Part shown: positions 1-12,735 of the stretch, in pieces
How positions within the stretch are numbered: position 1 is the stretch's first letter
Layout: the number at the start of each line of letters is the position of its first letter
Assembly: GCF_000003815.2 (NCBI RefSeq)
Contig: NC_049981.1
Coordinates: forward strand, 8,720,377-8,784,376
Source of the DNA: Branchiostoma floridae
Lineage: Eukaryota > Chordata > Leptocardii > Amphioxiformes > Branchiostomatidae
DNA: 64,000 nt
Reading direction: 5' to 3'
Position numbers and translations under genes: made by a program
Notes under the pieces: generated by a model
Database searches by the model: none
What the model was told of the DNA's origin: nothing
What the model saw: the letters and a program-made list of their open reading frames with translations, nothing else

Positions 1-479
1 ACATCAGACTTGGTATGTTCTCTATATGGTAGAATCAACACGGCCTTAATGTTTTACTGATGTTATAGTTACCGACGATACTGATAGCATGGGGAAGCAC
101 AGCTTAGTACTTCAACGCAACGCTACGAATGACGACAGAATGCATAGGCATACTGTTGTGTTCAAGCTGTGTCCAATTAAGCATCTGAGAGGTACACATG
201 ACGGGGTAATTTCACACATGCAAATGAAGACAAACCTTGTGTAAAATACCGTTTGACTCATTTCCTGTCACGGCTTTCAAAGATACTCGGTCCAAGGGCA
301 CTGTCTTTTTTCTTTTATCTCTGAAACAAATAAGTCAATGTCACATCAAAGGCCGTGAAATGAAAACACACAGCGAAATTTGACGTCTCAAACAGTTTTA
401 GACCATGGGACTTGCACGAAAATGGCAGTAATTCCCAGCAAAATTGCACGGACACGTTCATGACTTACTTAGACGTAGC
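1..479. other. Intergenic, nothing recognised
   Basis: No reading frame with recognisable domain, no RNA gene and no clear repeat was found here. The segment lies just beyond the C-terminal side of the minus-strand reverse transcriptase remnant that begins at about 480. Confidence 0.5.
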
Positions 480-1200
480 AAGCAGTCTCCATTCATGGCG
501 GCTTTGAGCAGGCATTTCCGATTCCTTCTGTGATTGTGATCCTAAGGGTTGTGTCTCCCTCATTTGATATACACTTCCTCTTTCGTGATTGTATCTCTGT
601 ACGCTATGTCCTGTATCTTCCGGAGGCTCCGTTGTTGGAAAGTTTTCTTTTAACTTTTTGCTGTTATCTTCCAAGTCTGAATGACATATATAGCAGTAGG
701 AAGTATTAATGATCAGAACAACTTCACTTTTAGTTTTCTGGATAGTGCCCTGCTATTCCAAACTGTGTTCATCCTTCTGAAGACTGGTGTTGTCTAACCA
801 ATACAGGAGTTAGTGTTTGTGTCTGAGTCTCCGTCAGCGGTGATAGCACTGCCCAGATGTGTGAACTGAGTAACGTTCTCTGTAGGCTCACCATTAGTGT
901 GCAGATATGCGCTTGTGAGCTGCTCTCCAACCTGCATTGGCCGCTAATTTTAATCAAGCCGTACTTTTCCTGAATCTGTCATAGTGCTCGTGGTCATATC
1001 TTGGTTTAATCAGATGGGTTTCATCTGTTAAAGCAATATTATACGCCCGCAAAGTCCAGGTCGATGAGGCGCCTGCCCTCCTTCCATACTAGACCAACGT
1101 TATGGTTACTCATGGCTCTGCGCACCAAGTCGACTATAGTGGTGCTGAATAACAGACAGGACACAACCAAGTCTTACTCCCGTGACTATCCGTATAGCCC
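480..1200 (-). pseudogene. Decayed non-LTR reverse transcriptase remnant
   Basis: Reading the minus strand from about 1170 downward and changing frame several times gives the late part of a retrotransposon reverse transcriptase. A piece reading GLVWKEGRRLIDLDFA matches the block before the catalytic aspartates. It is followed by a THLGSAITADG block, a segment resembling 'RxxNTVWNSRALSRKLK', then 'RSLRKIQDIAYRDTITKEEV'. These are the standard order of the palm end, thumb and C-terminal region in RTE-like elements of invertebrate genomes. The frame is broken by at least three shifts or stops, so it is not functional. The family assignment beyond non-LTR rests on my recall of the motif order, not on alignment. 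Confidence 0.72.
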
Positions 1201-1339
1201 GAGTCAACCTTCACGCAACAACCTGTGACCTCATACAGGTTTCTGAAGGTATTTGTGAACGTATGCTGTATGCTATATGTTTTACCTGGCTTTTACCTAC
1301 GGTGCTGTAGATGGCTTGGTACGTAAGTGCGTTTGTCTG

Positions 1340-1520
1340 TGAATGCTGTTAATGAATTCTCATGATATTTGGTAGTTGGTTAGGGGTGGCAAAAAGGAAG
1401 TTCAAGTTCACTAATTGACTTCTTTGCGGCGCGTTACGATACTGCGGCGGAGGTTCAAAGTTGAAGGTCAAATTTTCTGCAGGTGCCAGGTCCATGATAT
1501 TTAAGTGGTGGGAAGGTCTT
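1340..1520 (-). repeat. Interspersed repeat, GCTAGGGGG-type family, fragment
   Basis: In reverse complement this carries the phrase about pacing 'CCACCACTTAAATATCATGGACCT' and a CCTAACCAACTACCAAATATCATG-like end (given here only in part), which recurs in other copies in the window as 'ACCCACATACCAAATATCAT'. It is a diverged partial copy. Confidence 0.4.
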
Positions 1521-1639
1521 GGAACAGGGAGTAAGTGGTGTATGTTTGGGTCCCCCAGAGTGTTTTGAACTGCAACATGTGTTGTTGTTATTATTATCCT
1601 TGGAAGGGAATACAACGAGTTCATTCATTTCCATTGTTT

Positions 1640-4600
1640 TGGGCTGAAAGGTACTTTATGTTATAATCTACATGGAGAGATGCATTAAATTGTATTAATC
1701 AGTGGACAATTAACAGAAATAAACAGAGTTTTCTATATTTCTATTCAACCATCTCATTATGACCTATATCTAAGGACACATCTGTTCCTCACATGTTTAG
1801 CCCAGTCTTTATTACATCAATTTGACCATTCCATTCCATCAGCGGGTGGGAATTGTCTATAAATAGAAACATTAATTGAACTGCACAAGAATAACGTTTT
1901 ATCCACATGATGGCCATCCGGTGTGTTTTGTATAGGAGTTATGTGAGTAGTTTTGCAGATGTTTACTCATTCAGTTTACTGAATGAACAGTTGAGCCTAA
2001 AACGTACTCTTTGGATTTAAGTTCTGATTCAACACTATTAATTTGAATTAAAAGCCATACTTCACTCCAGAGAGTATTCTGGTTCTGGTAACGATATATA
2101 TCATTTTTCAAAGAAATGAATAAAGAAGGGGTCATGATTTTTAGTCTCCAAGCAGACGTGTCAGCTACTGTAGATGAAAATGAGAAGAATTGGGACAAAT
2201 AAGCTGCTACGGGATTTCAGTCAGTGTTTTGCAGTCTATCCAGCGCCGGCCGGCCAGGTCACTCCTAGACCAGTTAACCCCTACTAGGCTTTTATTCTTA
2301 ATTTGGGCAAAGCCCTCTATCGTTATTTGCTATTTGGCCAGGCCTAGGCGGAGTCTGGTAGAGACAACATGATTTTAACAAAGTACTATATATGAAAGTT
2401 GCGCTGGAAAGGATCACAACAGTGTGCATAAGTTTATTGTTACCTTCGACAAAGAAGGTTTAATATGCTTTTGGTAGCGTCCATGGGTTTTTGAAACACA
2501 CATGCATGCAGTCGTTTGATTTAAATTTTGGGGTATGTACTCTTTAGTAACACATGAATAAGAGTTAAAGTCTTTAATAAAGGCATGATTATTTGTCGAA
2601 GGGATGTGTTCTGGGACCTCAAGTTTTATTATAAAAAGACAGTATGTGGGTTTAATGCTGTTACTTCATTGACAAAAATCTGATTTATTAGATACAGTCA
2701 AATTCTACTGCAAATAATCATAGTAAGATAAATACGGGCGTTTGTGATTGTTATTATTATGACGGTAATACGAGTATAAGCTACAGTGTTACTGCATGTG
2801 TTTTAAGAAGGGTTACACTTCATATCCGCTACACTTCAAAACACGGTTAGGAATCTGCAAATGGTTCCGTCTATTTTGTCTTCATCCAAGTTAGAAGATG
2901 AACAACTTGTCAAACGACCGTGAGGGAAGCATTTGACGCTTCCAGGAATCACCACGATCGCCTTCCTTAGAGACATAGGCGTGCTACATCTTGCTACTTG
3001 TCGTATCTCAAGACGTTATCAAAGGGCCCAATTTGCAGCCAGTGGGCTGTTAACAAAAGGGTACACAATCCAATCTATCATGACACATGTATCGCGAGAC
3101 TAGCAACATGCTTAGAACTGCTATCAACCACAAGGTAGCAAAGAACCCATATATGCTTTCTACATGTCCCCATTGACCATCGCACGCATTTTTCTTTAGT
3201 GCAACATCATCAATTCTTTCGTTAATTCACGGTCGTCAATTCTGAAGAACCTTCCTTTGGTAGGTAAGTGGCATCTCAGGGAGACATTTTATCACAACTT
3301 GTAATGTTCCTTGGGGTTAGAAATACCAGGTTACCCAGTTGCACCAAATTACTTGCAACTTAGTTGCAACTTATCCTTGACAGATAAACTGTGTTGGTAG
3401 AAGTCATTATACCAATAGATCGATATAAAACTGTGTACGTGAGTTCCAACACAAGAAATTGAACCCAAATCTTCGACTGATGGACTATAAAGTGAACAAC
3501 AAAATGCTTGATTTTGCATTTTTTTTGGTCATTTTATGACCAAAAAAGAAACACTATTGGCTTTTTCAACCTGGCATTACAACCAAATGACCTATATTTG
3601 GCAAATGGATGCATTATACATATCTATTCAAAATCATTATTCATAATCTTTGGCATGAACCACTTCAAAATGATTTAGTTGTGGATTCGGGGGGTTAATT
3701 TCTAATGACCGGAGGGGTCAGCAAACTCAGTTTGTAAGATTCTGTTTGCTCATAAGTGTGATTAGTAGTTAGGATTCATTTTGGACAGAAGGTTCCATTT
3801 TCGCACATAGGGGATTTTGGAACAGTCTATTGTTTCATAGGAGAGATGGCTGACTGAAATATGCTGTATTTGCTCTCAAGCAAATGACGGCCTTACTAAT
3901 GCATATATGAACGCGATTCTTCGCCGCTACCGGTATGTCGACAATATCAACCGTGTAGAAATCCACGGAAACTTTTGGCTTTTCTACGGGACATGCGAGA
4001 AGCATGTCGCAAACTAAAAGCTTCCGTGTTGCTTTCACCTTGAGCAAACACGTAACGATACATCAGCCATTTACTTGGGCTAAGGATTGACGGCACCGGC
4101 TGGGGTAACACTTGTTAAGGTCCGGCGGGTTCCCAAATGGCTCTATGTCTGTCCACCATCCGGCGCCACAAGGTGAGTGCATCATGGCTGGCCATCTCTA
4201 TGAAATTCCAGGGCACAAACGTTTTGATCTCGGTTAAGCTCGAGTTTAGCTACAGGCTCATTACGGTCAGTCGGAAACCAAGCTATAGTGCATCGCCGTA
4301 CGCTTACTGACAACTTAAAGCACGGGTGCTTCAGACCCACAGATCAGTCGTTATCGGCAGTACTGGTGTGATTAACTGTCACTTCTTCATATATAGTACC
4401 GGAGATATGTATTCAATGTTAATATGAATGGTCTGTTTATTTAGAATTGAAATCGCGAACAACATATCACTCTTGCAGTCGTAGGAATGAATTGCGGTCA
4501 GATACATGACATATGGTATACAATTATCGTACACACTACTACACAGCACAACATAAAAGGTTGAAAAGTGGGAATTATTACATTCTATTATTCACAATAA

Positions 4601-5030
4601 GGTTGTAACCTAATGGAATGAATGATTATTACTAATATTACACTTTGAAATATTGTAGGTGATGTACTCTAAAATTGATACGCTAAACAAAAATAAATAA
4701 CTAGCTATACGGCACATAATGCAAAATCACGAATAAGTGTATACAGTTTAAGATGAGAAGAAACATCCAACAATTCGGCTATTTACAGTATAGGTGGATT
4801 CTGATATTATAAATTACAATTGTAAATATTTCGCCAAAAAACTATGAATTTGATTCACTAACTGGGAGTCTATGCCAACATCACATTATCACATTAATGC
4901 AAAATCACAAGATGCAGAACATTACAACTTAAAACAATGTCAGAAGACATTTGACATGTGTCCAGTTCATTCAAAGGGTTCGTTATGTATGAAATGGGAC
5001 TTCTTTTGTATCCGTCCGTACAGGTTTTGA
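1640..5030. other. Intergenic, no gene recognised
   Basis: AT-rich sequence with only short, unsupported reading frames. The one distinct structure is a short perfect hairpin at 3521-3547. No coding exon with plausible splice sites, tRNA or rRNA was found. Confidence 0.5.
3521..3547. repeat. Perfect 12 bp hairpin with 3 nt loop
   Basis: The arm TTTTTTGGTCAT at 3521-3532 is exactly complementary to ATGACCAAAAAA at 3536-3547, with loop TTT. It may be the closing point of a small palindromic element, but no longer flanking arms are obvious. Confidence 0.6.
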
Positions 5031-5159
5031 TAGTGTTCAGTAGTTGTGATGACCTTGTTGTTCTGGCACTAATCTCACCGCGGTATGGGGGTAGCCAGTC
5101 TCGTTGATACGAGTACCCGTCACATTTGGCGGAAATCGATCGGACGACGATTCTGCGGC

Positions 5160-5240
5160 AATCGCTCGAGCCTCGCGTATAATAATAACTTTATTGCACA
5201 ACAATTGTACAAGGTACAAAGTATGACTCATATATGACAG
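5160..5240 (-). mobile_element. Non-LTR retrotransposon 3' end
   Basis: On the minus strand the sequence runs through a TTGTACAATTG block into GCAATAAAG and then a TTATTATTAT tail. The same terminal signature (a GTAC-rich block, then GCAATAAA, then a simple-repeat tail) ends several other retroelement remnants in this window. Confidence 0.6.
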
Positions 5241-5784
5241 TTTTCATGTAAAAAATACGCGCAACCCTCTGTCGATCTTAGATATTGCCGATCTTCCATC
5301 GATACGCCCGAAGATTGATTGTGGATAATGTGACAGGGGTATTAGCAAACTAGTGGCACAGCTGGCGGCATCGGCTTTCTAGAGTATAGGAAGATCGAGA
5401 ACTTTGCATGCCTCTGAGTAGGATGTGTATGCGAGGCCTAGTATTGTCCGGCAAGCCAATTTCTGTAAGGTCTAGATCCTCTCGTGGTGTTTTCTTGTGA
5501 GGCTCGGGTGACAGGCAGCGACGGCATACTCACAAGCCGGTCGGACCAAGGTCTTGTAACAGCAGAGAAGGTTTTCTTTAGACAAGTCGATGCGTCGTAC
5601 GTCGTAGCTGTCCTAGAAGGAATAGTTTTCTATTACCTGAGTTCACTATGTGGTCAACTTGTGTTTGTTAGCCATCTTGCAAGGTCCGCTTGCACAAATA
5701 AGCCAAGTAATTAAGGACTTTGACTACATTCAGTGGTTCTCTGGCGATGGATAAATGTGGTGGCGTTGGGGCGTCTGATGAATA

Positions 5785-6300
5785 ATAGTAAAGTTTATTG
5801 CAAACTCTAGCCCTTGGGCTAATTGCAGGTAGCATGAGAGATTCATACAGTGTAATAACAATATCACAAGTGTCTTCTCTAGTCTAAAACTAGTAAAACG
5901 TAACTCTAGAACCTGGGTTATTGGGTTTGACTCCATTTTCGAAGACAGTGGAAGACGAAAGATATCACCTTTTCTATTATGTGTGAGTTTTGTGATGTTA
6001 GAAGGAGAATTTTTTTCTTTTTGTCAGTGAATGTAAAGAAGTTTGGGTGGGTTTAGTGGCCTCTTCAAACTGCTCCTTTTTTCGTGACCGTAGAAAGAGC
6101 AGTTTGACATAAAATGTGTTTCGTCTTCCACCATGTTTGACGTACATTGTTTGCACGTCCTTTTCACACACGGATAGCTTCCTGTACCGCCCTCTCTCAA
6201 CTTCAAGAGGCTGGGCACTAATTCTAATTTTGCTAAATGCCTAGCGTAGATCAAAGTATCTGATTCTAAGTATTTTTCCATAGTATGTGCTGTTTTTTCA
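5785..6300 (-). mobile_element. Non-LTR retrotransposon 3' remnant with C-terminal zinc-knuckle frame
   Basis: The minus-strand frame at 6281-6024 contains CKQC followed by DETHFMSNCSFY, the C..C...H....C pattern with 'DE-THF' that closes many non-LTR reverse transcriptase proteins. About 200 bp further on, the sequence ends in GCAATTAGCCC and GCAATAAACTT with a short ATT-rich tail, as expected of the element's 3' terminus. The upstream reverse transcriptase core is absent, consistent with 5' truncation. Confidence 0.65.
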
Positions 6301-7004
6301 TGTCTTATAAAACCTTAGCTTACCAGTATCAATGTTCAAGCTATGACGATAGGTTTGGATAAACATATCAGAGATTCTAGATCCTATCATGGTACATATA
6401 GATCTGATATCACTAAGCAATATTCACTAGACAGTGGGTAGTAGACCGGCCTGTAAGGCACGCGAATTGGGTTGGGTCGATGTTATTCTTAATGTCTGAG
6501 TAGAGTCGGGTCACCACAAATCTCTGCACGGCCTTTGCCAGCACTGGTGTGAGGGAGACTGGTTGGAGTTCCTCTATGGATGGAGGGCGGATTTTGGCAG
6601 AAGCAACACAAAAGTGTAAAGCCTATCTATGGCAACACTTAACTAAGTTGAGGTTTGAAGATCTGCTTTAAATTGTGCCTTGTATTTGTGCGTGAGAGCT
6701 GACGCTGATATATCGTATAGTAGGACAGTAGGTCGTGCTAAGGCAAGGGGAAGATTGTAGAAGATGGAACAAAAAATTTTGCGATGATCGCCAACATCAA
6801 ACAGAACTAAAGTCTGTTACATCATTGCTGTTTCTAAACAAAATTGTACAAAGCGATTGAGAATTGCTTTCCTGAATTGTGGTGTATTATTGTGATCCTT
6901 TACATTTTCTTCTGTCTTTATAAAGGAACAAGAACAGATTGTGTGCTGTCATTTGTAACGTGCTTCAATTGACAGACAAATAGACTGTTTCGATTGTCTG
7001 ATGC
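6301..7004. other. Intergenic, nothing recognised
   Basis: No coding exon, RNA gene or clear repeat boundary was found between the retroelement remnant and the inverted-repeat element that starts at 7005. Confidence 0.45.
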
Positions 7005-7208
7005 TTAGGCCATGTTGATTTGATTATATGGATGACATCCTCCGGGAACTCCAAAACTGATGCGAGCGAGCGAATAAAAAAAAAGTTTGGCCAAAAAAAA
7101 AAGTTGCCTTCAGTATGAAATCAAAGTGTCCAGGAAGGTTGAACATAGGACTAAACACACATAGTATGGTATACCAACAGTTAGCTGTAGGGACCAGTAC
7201 ATCATACG
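7005..7208 (+). mobile_element. Left end of small inverted-repeat DNA element (TTAGGCCA family)
   Basis: Begins TTAGGCCATG and then carries the terminal motif TATGGATGACATCC. The first 204 bases match 63156-63359 with only two mismatches that I can find. The rest of the copy lies in or beyond the assembly gap. No transposase frame is visible, so it is a non-autonomous element. Confidence 0.75.
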
Positions 7209-7443
7209 NNNNNNNNNNNNNNNNNNNNNNNNNNNNNNNNNNNNNNNNNNNNNNNNNNNNNNNNNNNNNNNNNNNNNNNNNNNNNNNNNNNNNNNNNNNN
7301 NNNNNNNNNNNNNNNNNNNNNNNNNNNNNNNNNNNNNNNNNNNNNNNNNNNNNNNNNNNNNNNNNNNNNNNNNNNNNNNNNNNNNNNNNNNNNNNNNNNN
7401 NNNNNNNNNNNNNNNNNNNNNNNNNNNNNNNNNNNNNNNNNNN
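7209..7443. other. Assembly gap (run of N)
   Basis: 235 undetermined bases. The gap interrupts a repeat that has a near-identical copy elsewhere, which probably explains the failed assembly. Confidence 0.99.
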
Positions 7444-7690
7444 CCTTATTACCGTACCGTAAGATACAATATTGTTCGGTGCAAACATGACATTGAAATG
7501 AAAAAGTGGCCTTACCTGGTGTAAAAATCGGTCACTATGTTGTGACATGCGTTTTCACATACCTAAACAATGTAACCAAAATTGCACATCGTTTTGAAAA
7601 AGTCAAAGTGTATTGTTGTAACAAACATTACCGGTAACGTTTGTTACACCTGCCTGTAAACATGAGCAAAATGTCGCTAGTAGAAAATAC

Positions 7691-8137
7691 CACGAGGGGT
7701 GATCAATATGTTCTTGGCCTCACCCGGAAATAATAAACACAACTCAAATTTCGAAGCACAACATCATAGTATGAAGCCTTTTAGCACTATCCTCCAAATT
7801 TCAAATCATTGCAGTCGTTACTTTCCAGACATTCGTGTGTTGTTGTTTTTTAATTAGAAGGTAGGGAGAAAAACAAGGGTGAATTGTGATCAGACATGTG
7901 TGGGTCGAGTTCCCCATACCGTAAATTCTTTGTCATTAGCAAAAACATTTTCAAAATGTTTGGTAATGATTCTCTTCCGATTTCAAGCAGAAATAAGTGG
8001 GTGTCTGACCCTCAGCAGCGCAAGTTGACCCGCACACCTCAGGTCGCAACTCAATTGTCCACGTTTTTTCCCTTCTCCCTTACCTACTTTTACTGGGTGT
8101 CGCCTGTAATGATCACAATAATTTGAATTTTGGTACC
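7691..8137 (+). mobile_element. Mariner-like MITE copy, right end diverged
   Basis: Starts CACGAGGGGTGATCAATATG, the same terminus as the element at 46320-47014, and follows it through the shared internal GGTCGAGTTCCCCAT and GATCACAATA blocks to about 8137, where similarity is lost. At 8111-8134 it keeps the uninterrupted form of a site that is occupied by another element at 46742-46931. No transposase frame is visible. Confidence 0.7.
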
Positions 8138-8700
8138 AAAATTATTGGTGGAATTTTCAGTAGAGTTTGTGTGTGTGTTGTATTATACGGGATGACATCA
8201 CATGTCCTGGCTTTTCTGTCAATTCTACAGGTGGCGTGACAAGTTGTGCAGGGAGTACAGGGAGCTGTAGAAATTGCAGGGGCAAGAGAAAGAGTGTAAG
8301 AGGAGAAACAACACTGGATGAAACAAAGAAAGCATGCATGTAAAAAACGTGCATTACAAAATGTTTATCTAGGGTTACAGTTTACTCCTAAGCAGCGTGG
8401 AGCATTGTGGCAATTGTGGAACTTTGATTGCGAGAAGTAACTGTCATTATTTGCCATATGCACCGAATTCACCCACTGCACTTACTGTTCTTGTGACACG
8501 TCGAGTGGGTCAAACTGTCCATCGTTACTTTGAGGTTCACATTCAGAGGTTCATTGCTAATAGATTTGATAGATTTACTACATCCTTTCGTTGACTATGA
8601 GGCCACTAGAGACACAAAAAAGGTCAGGATTAGAAAGCAGTTACCGTTAGGGTTAGCTTAGTTTCAGATAGTTTTACCATCAGACCTCAGATTATCCAAG
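8138..8700. other. Region upstream of the tachykinin receptor start codon
   Basis: Presumed promoter and 5' untranslated sequence of the receptor. I see no convincing TATA box or upstream coding exon. Short open frames here have no recognisable motif. Confidence 0.4.
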
Positions 8701-9309
8701 ATGGACAATTTTATCAATGAGTCCACCCATGTTGTGGAAAACTCGACCGGTGAGCCATTTTCCGCTACAAACCAGTTCAAACTGCCTGAGTGGCAGGTGG
8801 CACTCTGGAGTTTTCCTTACACAGCCATTGTGCTGGCGGCAATCGTTGGAAACGGCATAGTCATCTGGGTCGTGCTTGCCCACGCCAACATGCGGACAGT
8901 CACCAACTACTTTCTAGTCAACCTAGCCTTCGCCGACGTCAGTATCGCCAGTTTCAACACCATCTTCACATTTACCTTCTCCGTCACTGGGGACTGGTAC
9001 TACGGGAAATTCTACTGTTACTTCATGAACTTTGTCCCCACCACGGCGGTATCAGCCAGTATCTACACCCTCACGGCTATCTGCCTGGAACGCTACATTG
9101 CCATCGTTCACCCTCTCAAGCCTCGGATGTCCAGGGTGTGCGCCAAGTCTGTCATCATTGCCATTTGGCTGTGCGCTGCCACCGTGAACGTCCCTCTCTG
9201 TATATATTCTCACTTCTACACATTCAAGTACAGGGAGGAGGAATGGTCTGTCTGCAGATTCCAATGGCCTGATGACAACGTAAAGTTCTGGTACGAGACT
9301 TTTTTTCAT
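8701..9309 (+). CDS. Tachykinin receptor exon 1 (N-terminus to helix 5)
   Basis: ATG at 8701 opens a frame of 203 codons covering the extracellular N-terminus, helices 1-4 and the second extracellular loop with C185. The homology ends near residue 202. The best donor is the GTCATA at 9310, just after seven T residues at 9300-9306. That donor gives phase 0, while the next exon needs one base from itself to complete a split codon. Confidence 0.88.
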
Positions 9310-12300
9310 GTCATATATCTTCCCATTGTGGGTACTAAGAGATACCGAATATAGTTTATCTATTCATTTCACAGATTTGAAAGAGAACTTTTATTGACTG
9401 AGAGTAAGGCGTCAGCTTTAGCTCTGTTAAAGTCTTTAGATTGTTTGACACAGAAATACACAGTTTCTTATTATACAATGGGAAAACATAAACTCGGCAC
9501 GAAACGTTTGGAATACTAACTTTCCGTTATTTCTGCGTCAATGCATTATTTATCACTAAATTCATAATCACTAGATAGCTTGTGTAATGCTCGTTCCGAT
9601 GATATCCAACTTATAATGATCATAGATTCACTGGAATAGTACCAAGCCTGCTTATGTGAGGGGGTCAGACAAATAAAGTGCCGAAAATATCCGTCCGACG
9701 CCAAACACTTTAGTCGGTTTATATTTTTAGATTTATGCCTATAGACGTATAGATTTGTGCACGAAGGCAACTTGAGTTAATAGAACACATCAATCAGAGC
9801 CACTGTTCCTTTTTATTCAAGCAAAGTACTTCGGTATATCATACCCGGTCCGTATTTACGTTCGATATCGGTGTTCCGCCCGGTCCGTATTTTACGGTAC
9901 GGCCCAGGGCTCCATAGTTCGATTCGAACTCGCCTGAATGCACCGCTGTCGAAAATCTAAACAACTTTTCCCGGTTCTTTTATTTGAATTGACGAAGTTG
10001 TTGACGCAATGTGTAGTTGCTTTTGCTCTCCGATAAACATGAATTTTCTCGGTTTGGCATGATGTAGAGAACATACAACATGGGGTACTCTGTATCGTCC
10101 TCGGTCCCGGCCCTCCCACGGGTCGGATCGCCCGACGGCCGAAGACGATCCTCCCGCGGTCGAGTCGTCCCTTGGGCGATACGGAATGCTGCCATGTTGT
10201 GAAGTTATAACAGGTTTAAAGTCACTGTTTAAGGTGGGAAGAACCAACAGCTCTGAAGGTATGATTTTAGGAGGACATATATTACATGTATCTAGTGTCT
10301 TATTGGACAATATTATTATGACTAAATGTAATTTCAGTGCATCTTTATTTCTTACATCATTAGCACTTTAAGATCCAAAAATACCAAGAATCTTTACCCC
10401 AGGTATGATGTTGGCCTGATGACCATCAACTACTTCATGCCGCTCCTGGTCATGGCGGTGGCTTACTCCATCGTGGGCTTCACTCTCTGGGCCGGCAAGA
10501 TCCCGGGGGAGGCCACCCAGCGGCACCTGGAGCAGATGAAGGCGAAGAGAAAGGTAAGACGGGCTGACTTTTAGAAGCCAGTTGTACAGGAAATTCACAA
10601 TGGGAAGATGGGATCATAGAAACGATGGCTTAAAGTAGGGGAAGAAGAATTTTGTTTGCTTTTAGGTTATGAATGAATAAATGAATGATCGAACGAACGG
10701 ACGAATGAATTGATTGATGATTGATAATAGTAGCCAGTATGGGCCGAAGTGAGGTTTGATTTACAGAGCTGATAGGAGTTGATTTAATAGCTAATGACCC
10801 GCCCCGAGGTGTCATAACGCCTGGTGCTTTGCTATAACCACCGAATAAACCACCGAGTGAGCGAAGCGTGTTAGCGTGTTATGATACCATATACACCAAG
10901 GAACAGGTGGGTTATCATCAATACGGTGGCTCGGAAGTCCGATGCTACAAGGCCAGGCCAGGACACTAGCGCTAGCCGTTCATGAGTTATGCCGTATAAG
11001 AGTAGCTCCAGACCTCCCTGATCTGAATAGGGTTAGTGCAAAACGTCGTCCTTCTGATCTTTTGCATAAATTAAGATAATGAGCTGGAATTAGCAACACC
11101 TTAAAATGTCAAAATATTCCACTTACATTGACGAAGCAATGTATGTACAATAATTACCGATTTGAAATGAGATTTTATTGAACAAAACATCTCGCAAAGA
11201 AGGTCGGGTGTTTGAGGTTTAAAATACATAAAGGTGGGCAGTTTAGTAGGTAGGCAATCCATTTAGTAGTTAGTAGTAGTAGTAGTAGACTGGTTTGTTT
11301 ATTGATTTATTTAAAACAATCGTAACAAAGTAAAAACAGCCTTGCAGCCTGAGGGACTGAATTGCTCTGCTTGACAGTCTTTTTGTACAAATACAAAATA
11401 TACTACGATTACAATTTAAAATACATGCTTAGTTCATCGCAGTCGAAGACAAATTAGAACTATATACACTATTTACAACAATTGATTGCACTCTGTGATT
11501 ATAGCAAATGACTCTGACATAGAATGAAACGAGTCTTGGATAGCACTGTGGTCCAAAACTACAGAGGTTTAGAATTGTTGGGACTGGACTAGATAGATAC
11601 CGCTTTGTCCCGGTTGGCAGTTTGTATTGGCGAGTATGCCTGAGTTGCATGTGGTGAGCCGGGATTATTTATGACATATCTGGAAGTATGTAGTTGAAAT
11701 GAAATCCCTTTATCCCGTACTTTCTGTAAAATGTACGGAACGTACTTACCGTGAGTTGCTGTGTCGTCCCTGCTGACTTTGTTGCGATAGTTGACCCTTT
11801 TAAAGGACTAACGAAAACTGGCGCCATCGATGTCCCTGCCGTAATTGTTATGGCTTTATTTCTTAAGTGCACACATAGTTTTAATGATCCAGGGAATTTC
11901 CGACTTTTAAAACAATTAGTCAACTCAAATCTGAGCCTTTCTTTAATCTCTGATAGTTTATTCGGTAGTTATGACCGCTTTTCAACTAGGTCGAGTGGAG
12001 GGACGGGTCACGAATATAAGATTCACTCCATACGGTACTAGTAAACAATGCAGTAATAAATGAAAGAATAAACTAGAGTTTGGCGACCTCATGCCTCCAT
12101 GAAATATTTAGAGCTTTTGTTAATTTTGTGCAAATGACAAAAATAATTGATGCATGGTGATGTTCATCATTACTAACGTATACTTGTCACAAGTGTAAAA
12201 TTCCCATCGTCAATAATTAAGCGAATCAGCTCCATATTTGCATTTTGACATCTGCTTATGTTCAACCTATCATAAATTACATGTATTACTTAGAAAGAAT

Positions 12301-12699
12301 ATTTTCATTAATTATGCAAATGTGATACCATTTTGCATGATTATTATTTTATTTTGTACAACATTGTCTGCGGTACCCAGGTACCCAAAATGATGAATTC
12401 TGATATTCCTATCTTGAATTATCCTCTTTGGCAGTTTTTTTAGATAGCCTGCAATCCCAACCCAACCCGCTAGGAGGCCCAAACTCACATCGCTTCTTTC
12501 TGAGCGCAACAGCCATCTAACACCATAAAATGGTGTCTGGTGATCATAGCTTGTTCAGAACCCGCGATATCAAAACCGGAAGTTCCGTTGCAGTACCAAG
12601 AGAAGCCGCTAGGGGGCCCAAAATCTAAAGTTTTCGTTACATCCCACCAACACACCCAGTATAAAACCAATCCATCCAGCCGTCCTTGTTGACACACAC

Positions 12700-12735
<36 letters not shown>

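Noticed and set aside
7024-7548. 174-codon minus frame across the gap
   Set aside because: Most of it is N; the rest is inverted-repeat element sequence that is identical at 63175-63474.
8790-9272. 160-codon plus frame and an 85-codon minus frame in the receptor exon
   Set aside because: Shadows of the GC-rich GPCR exon; the 8701 frame carries all family motifs.
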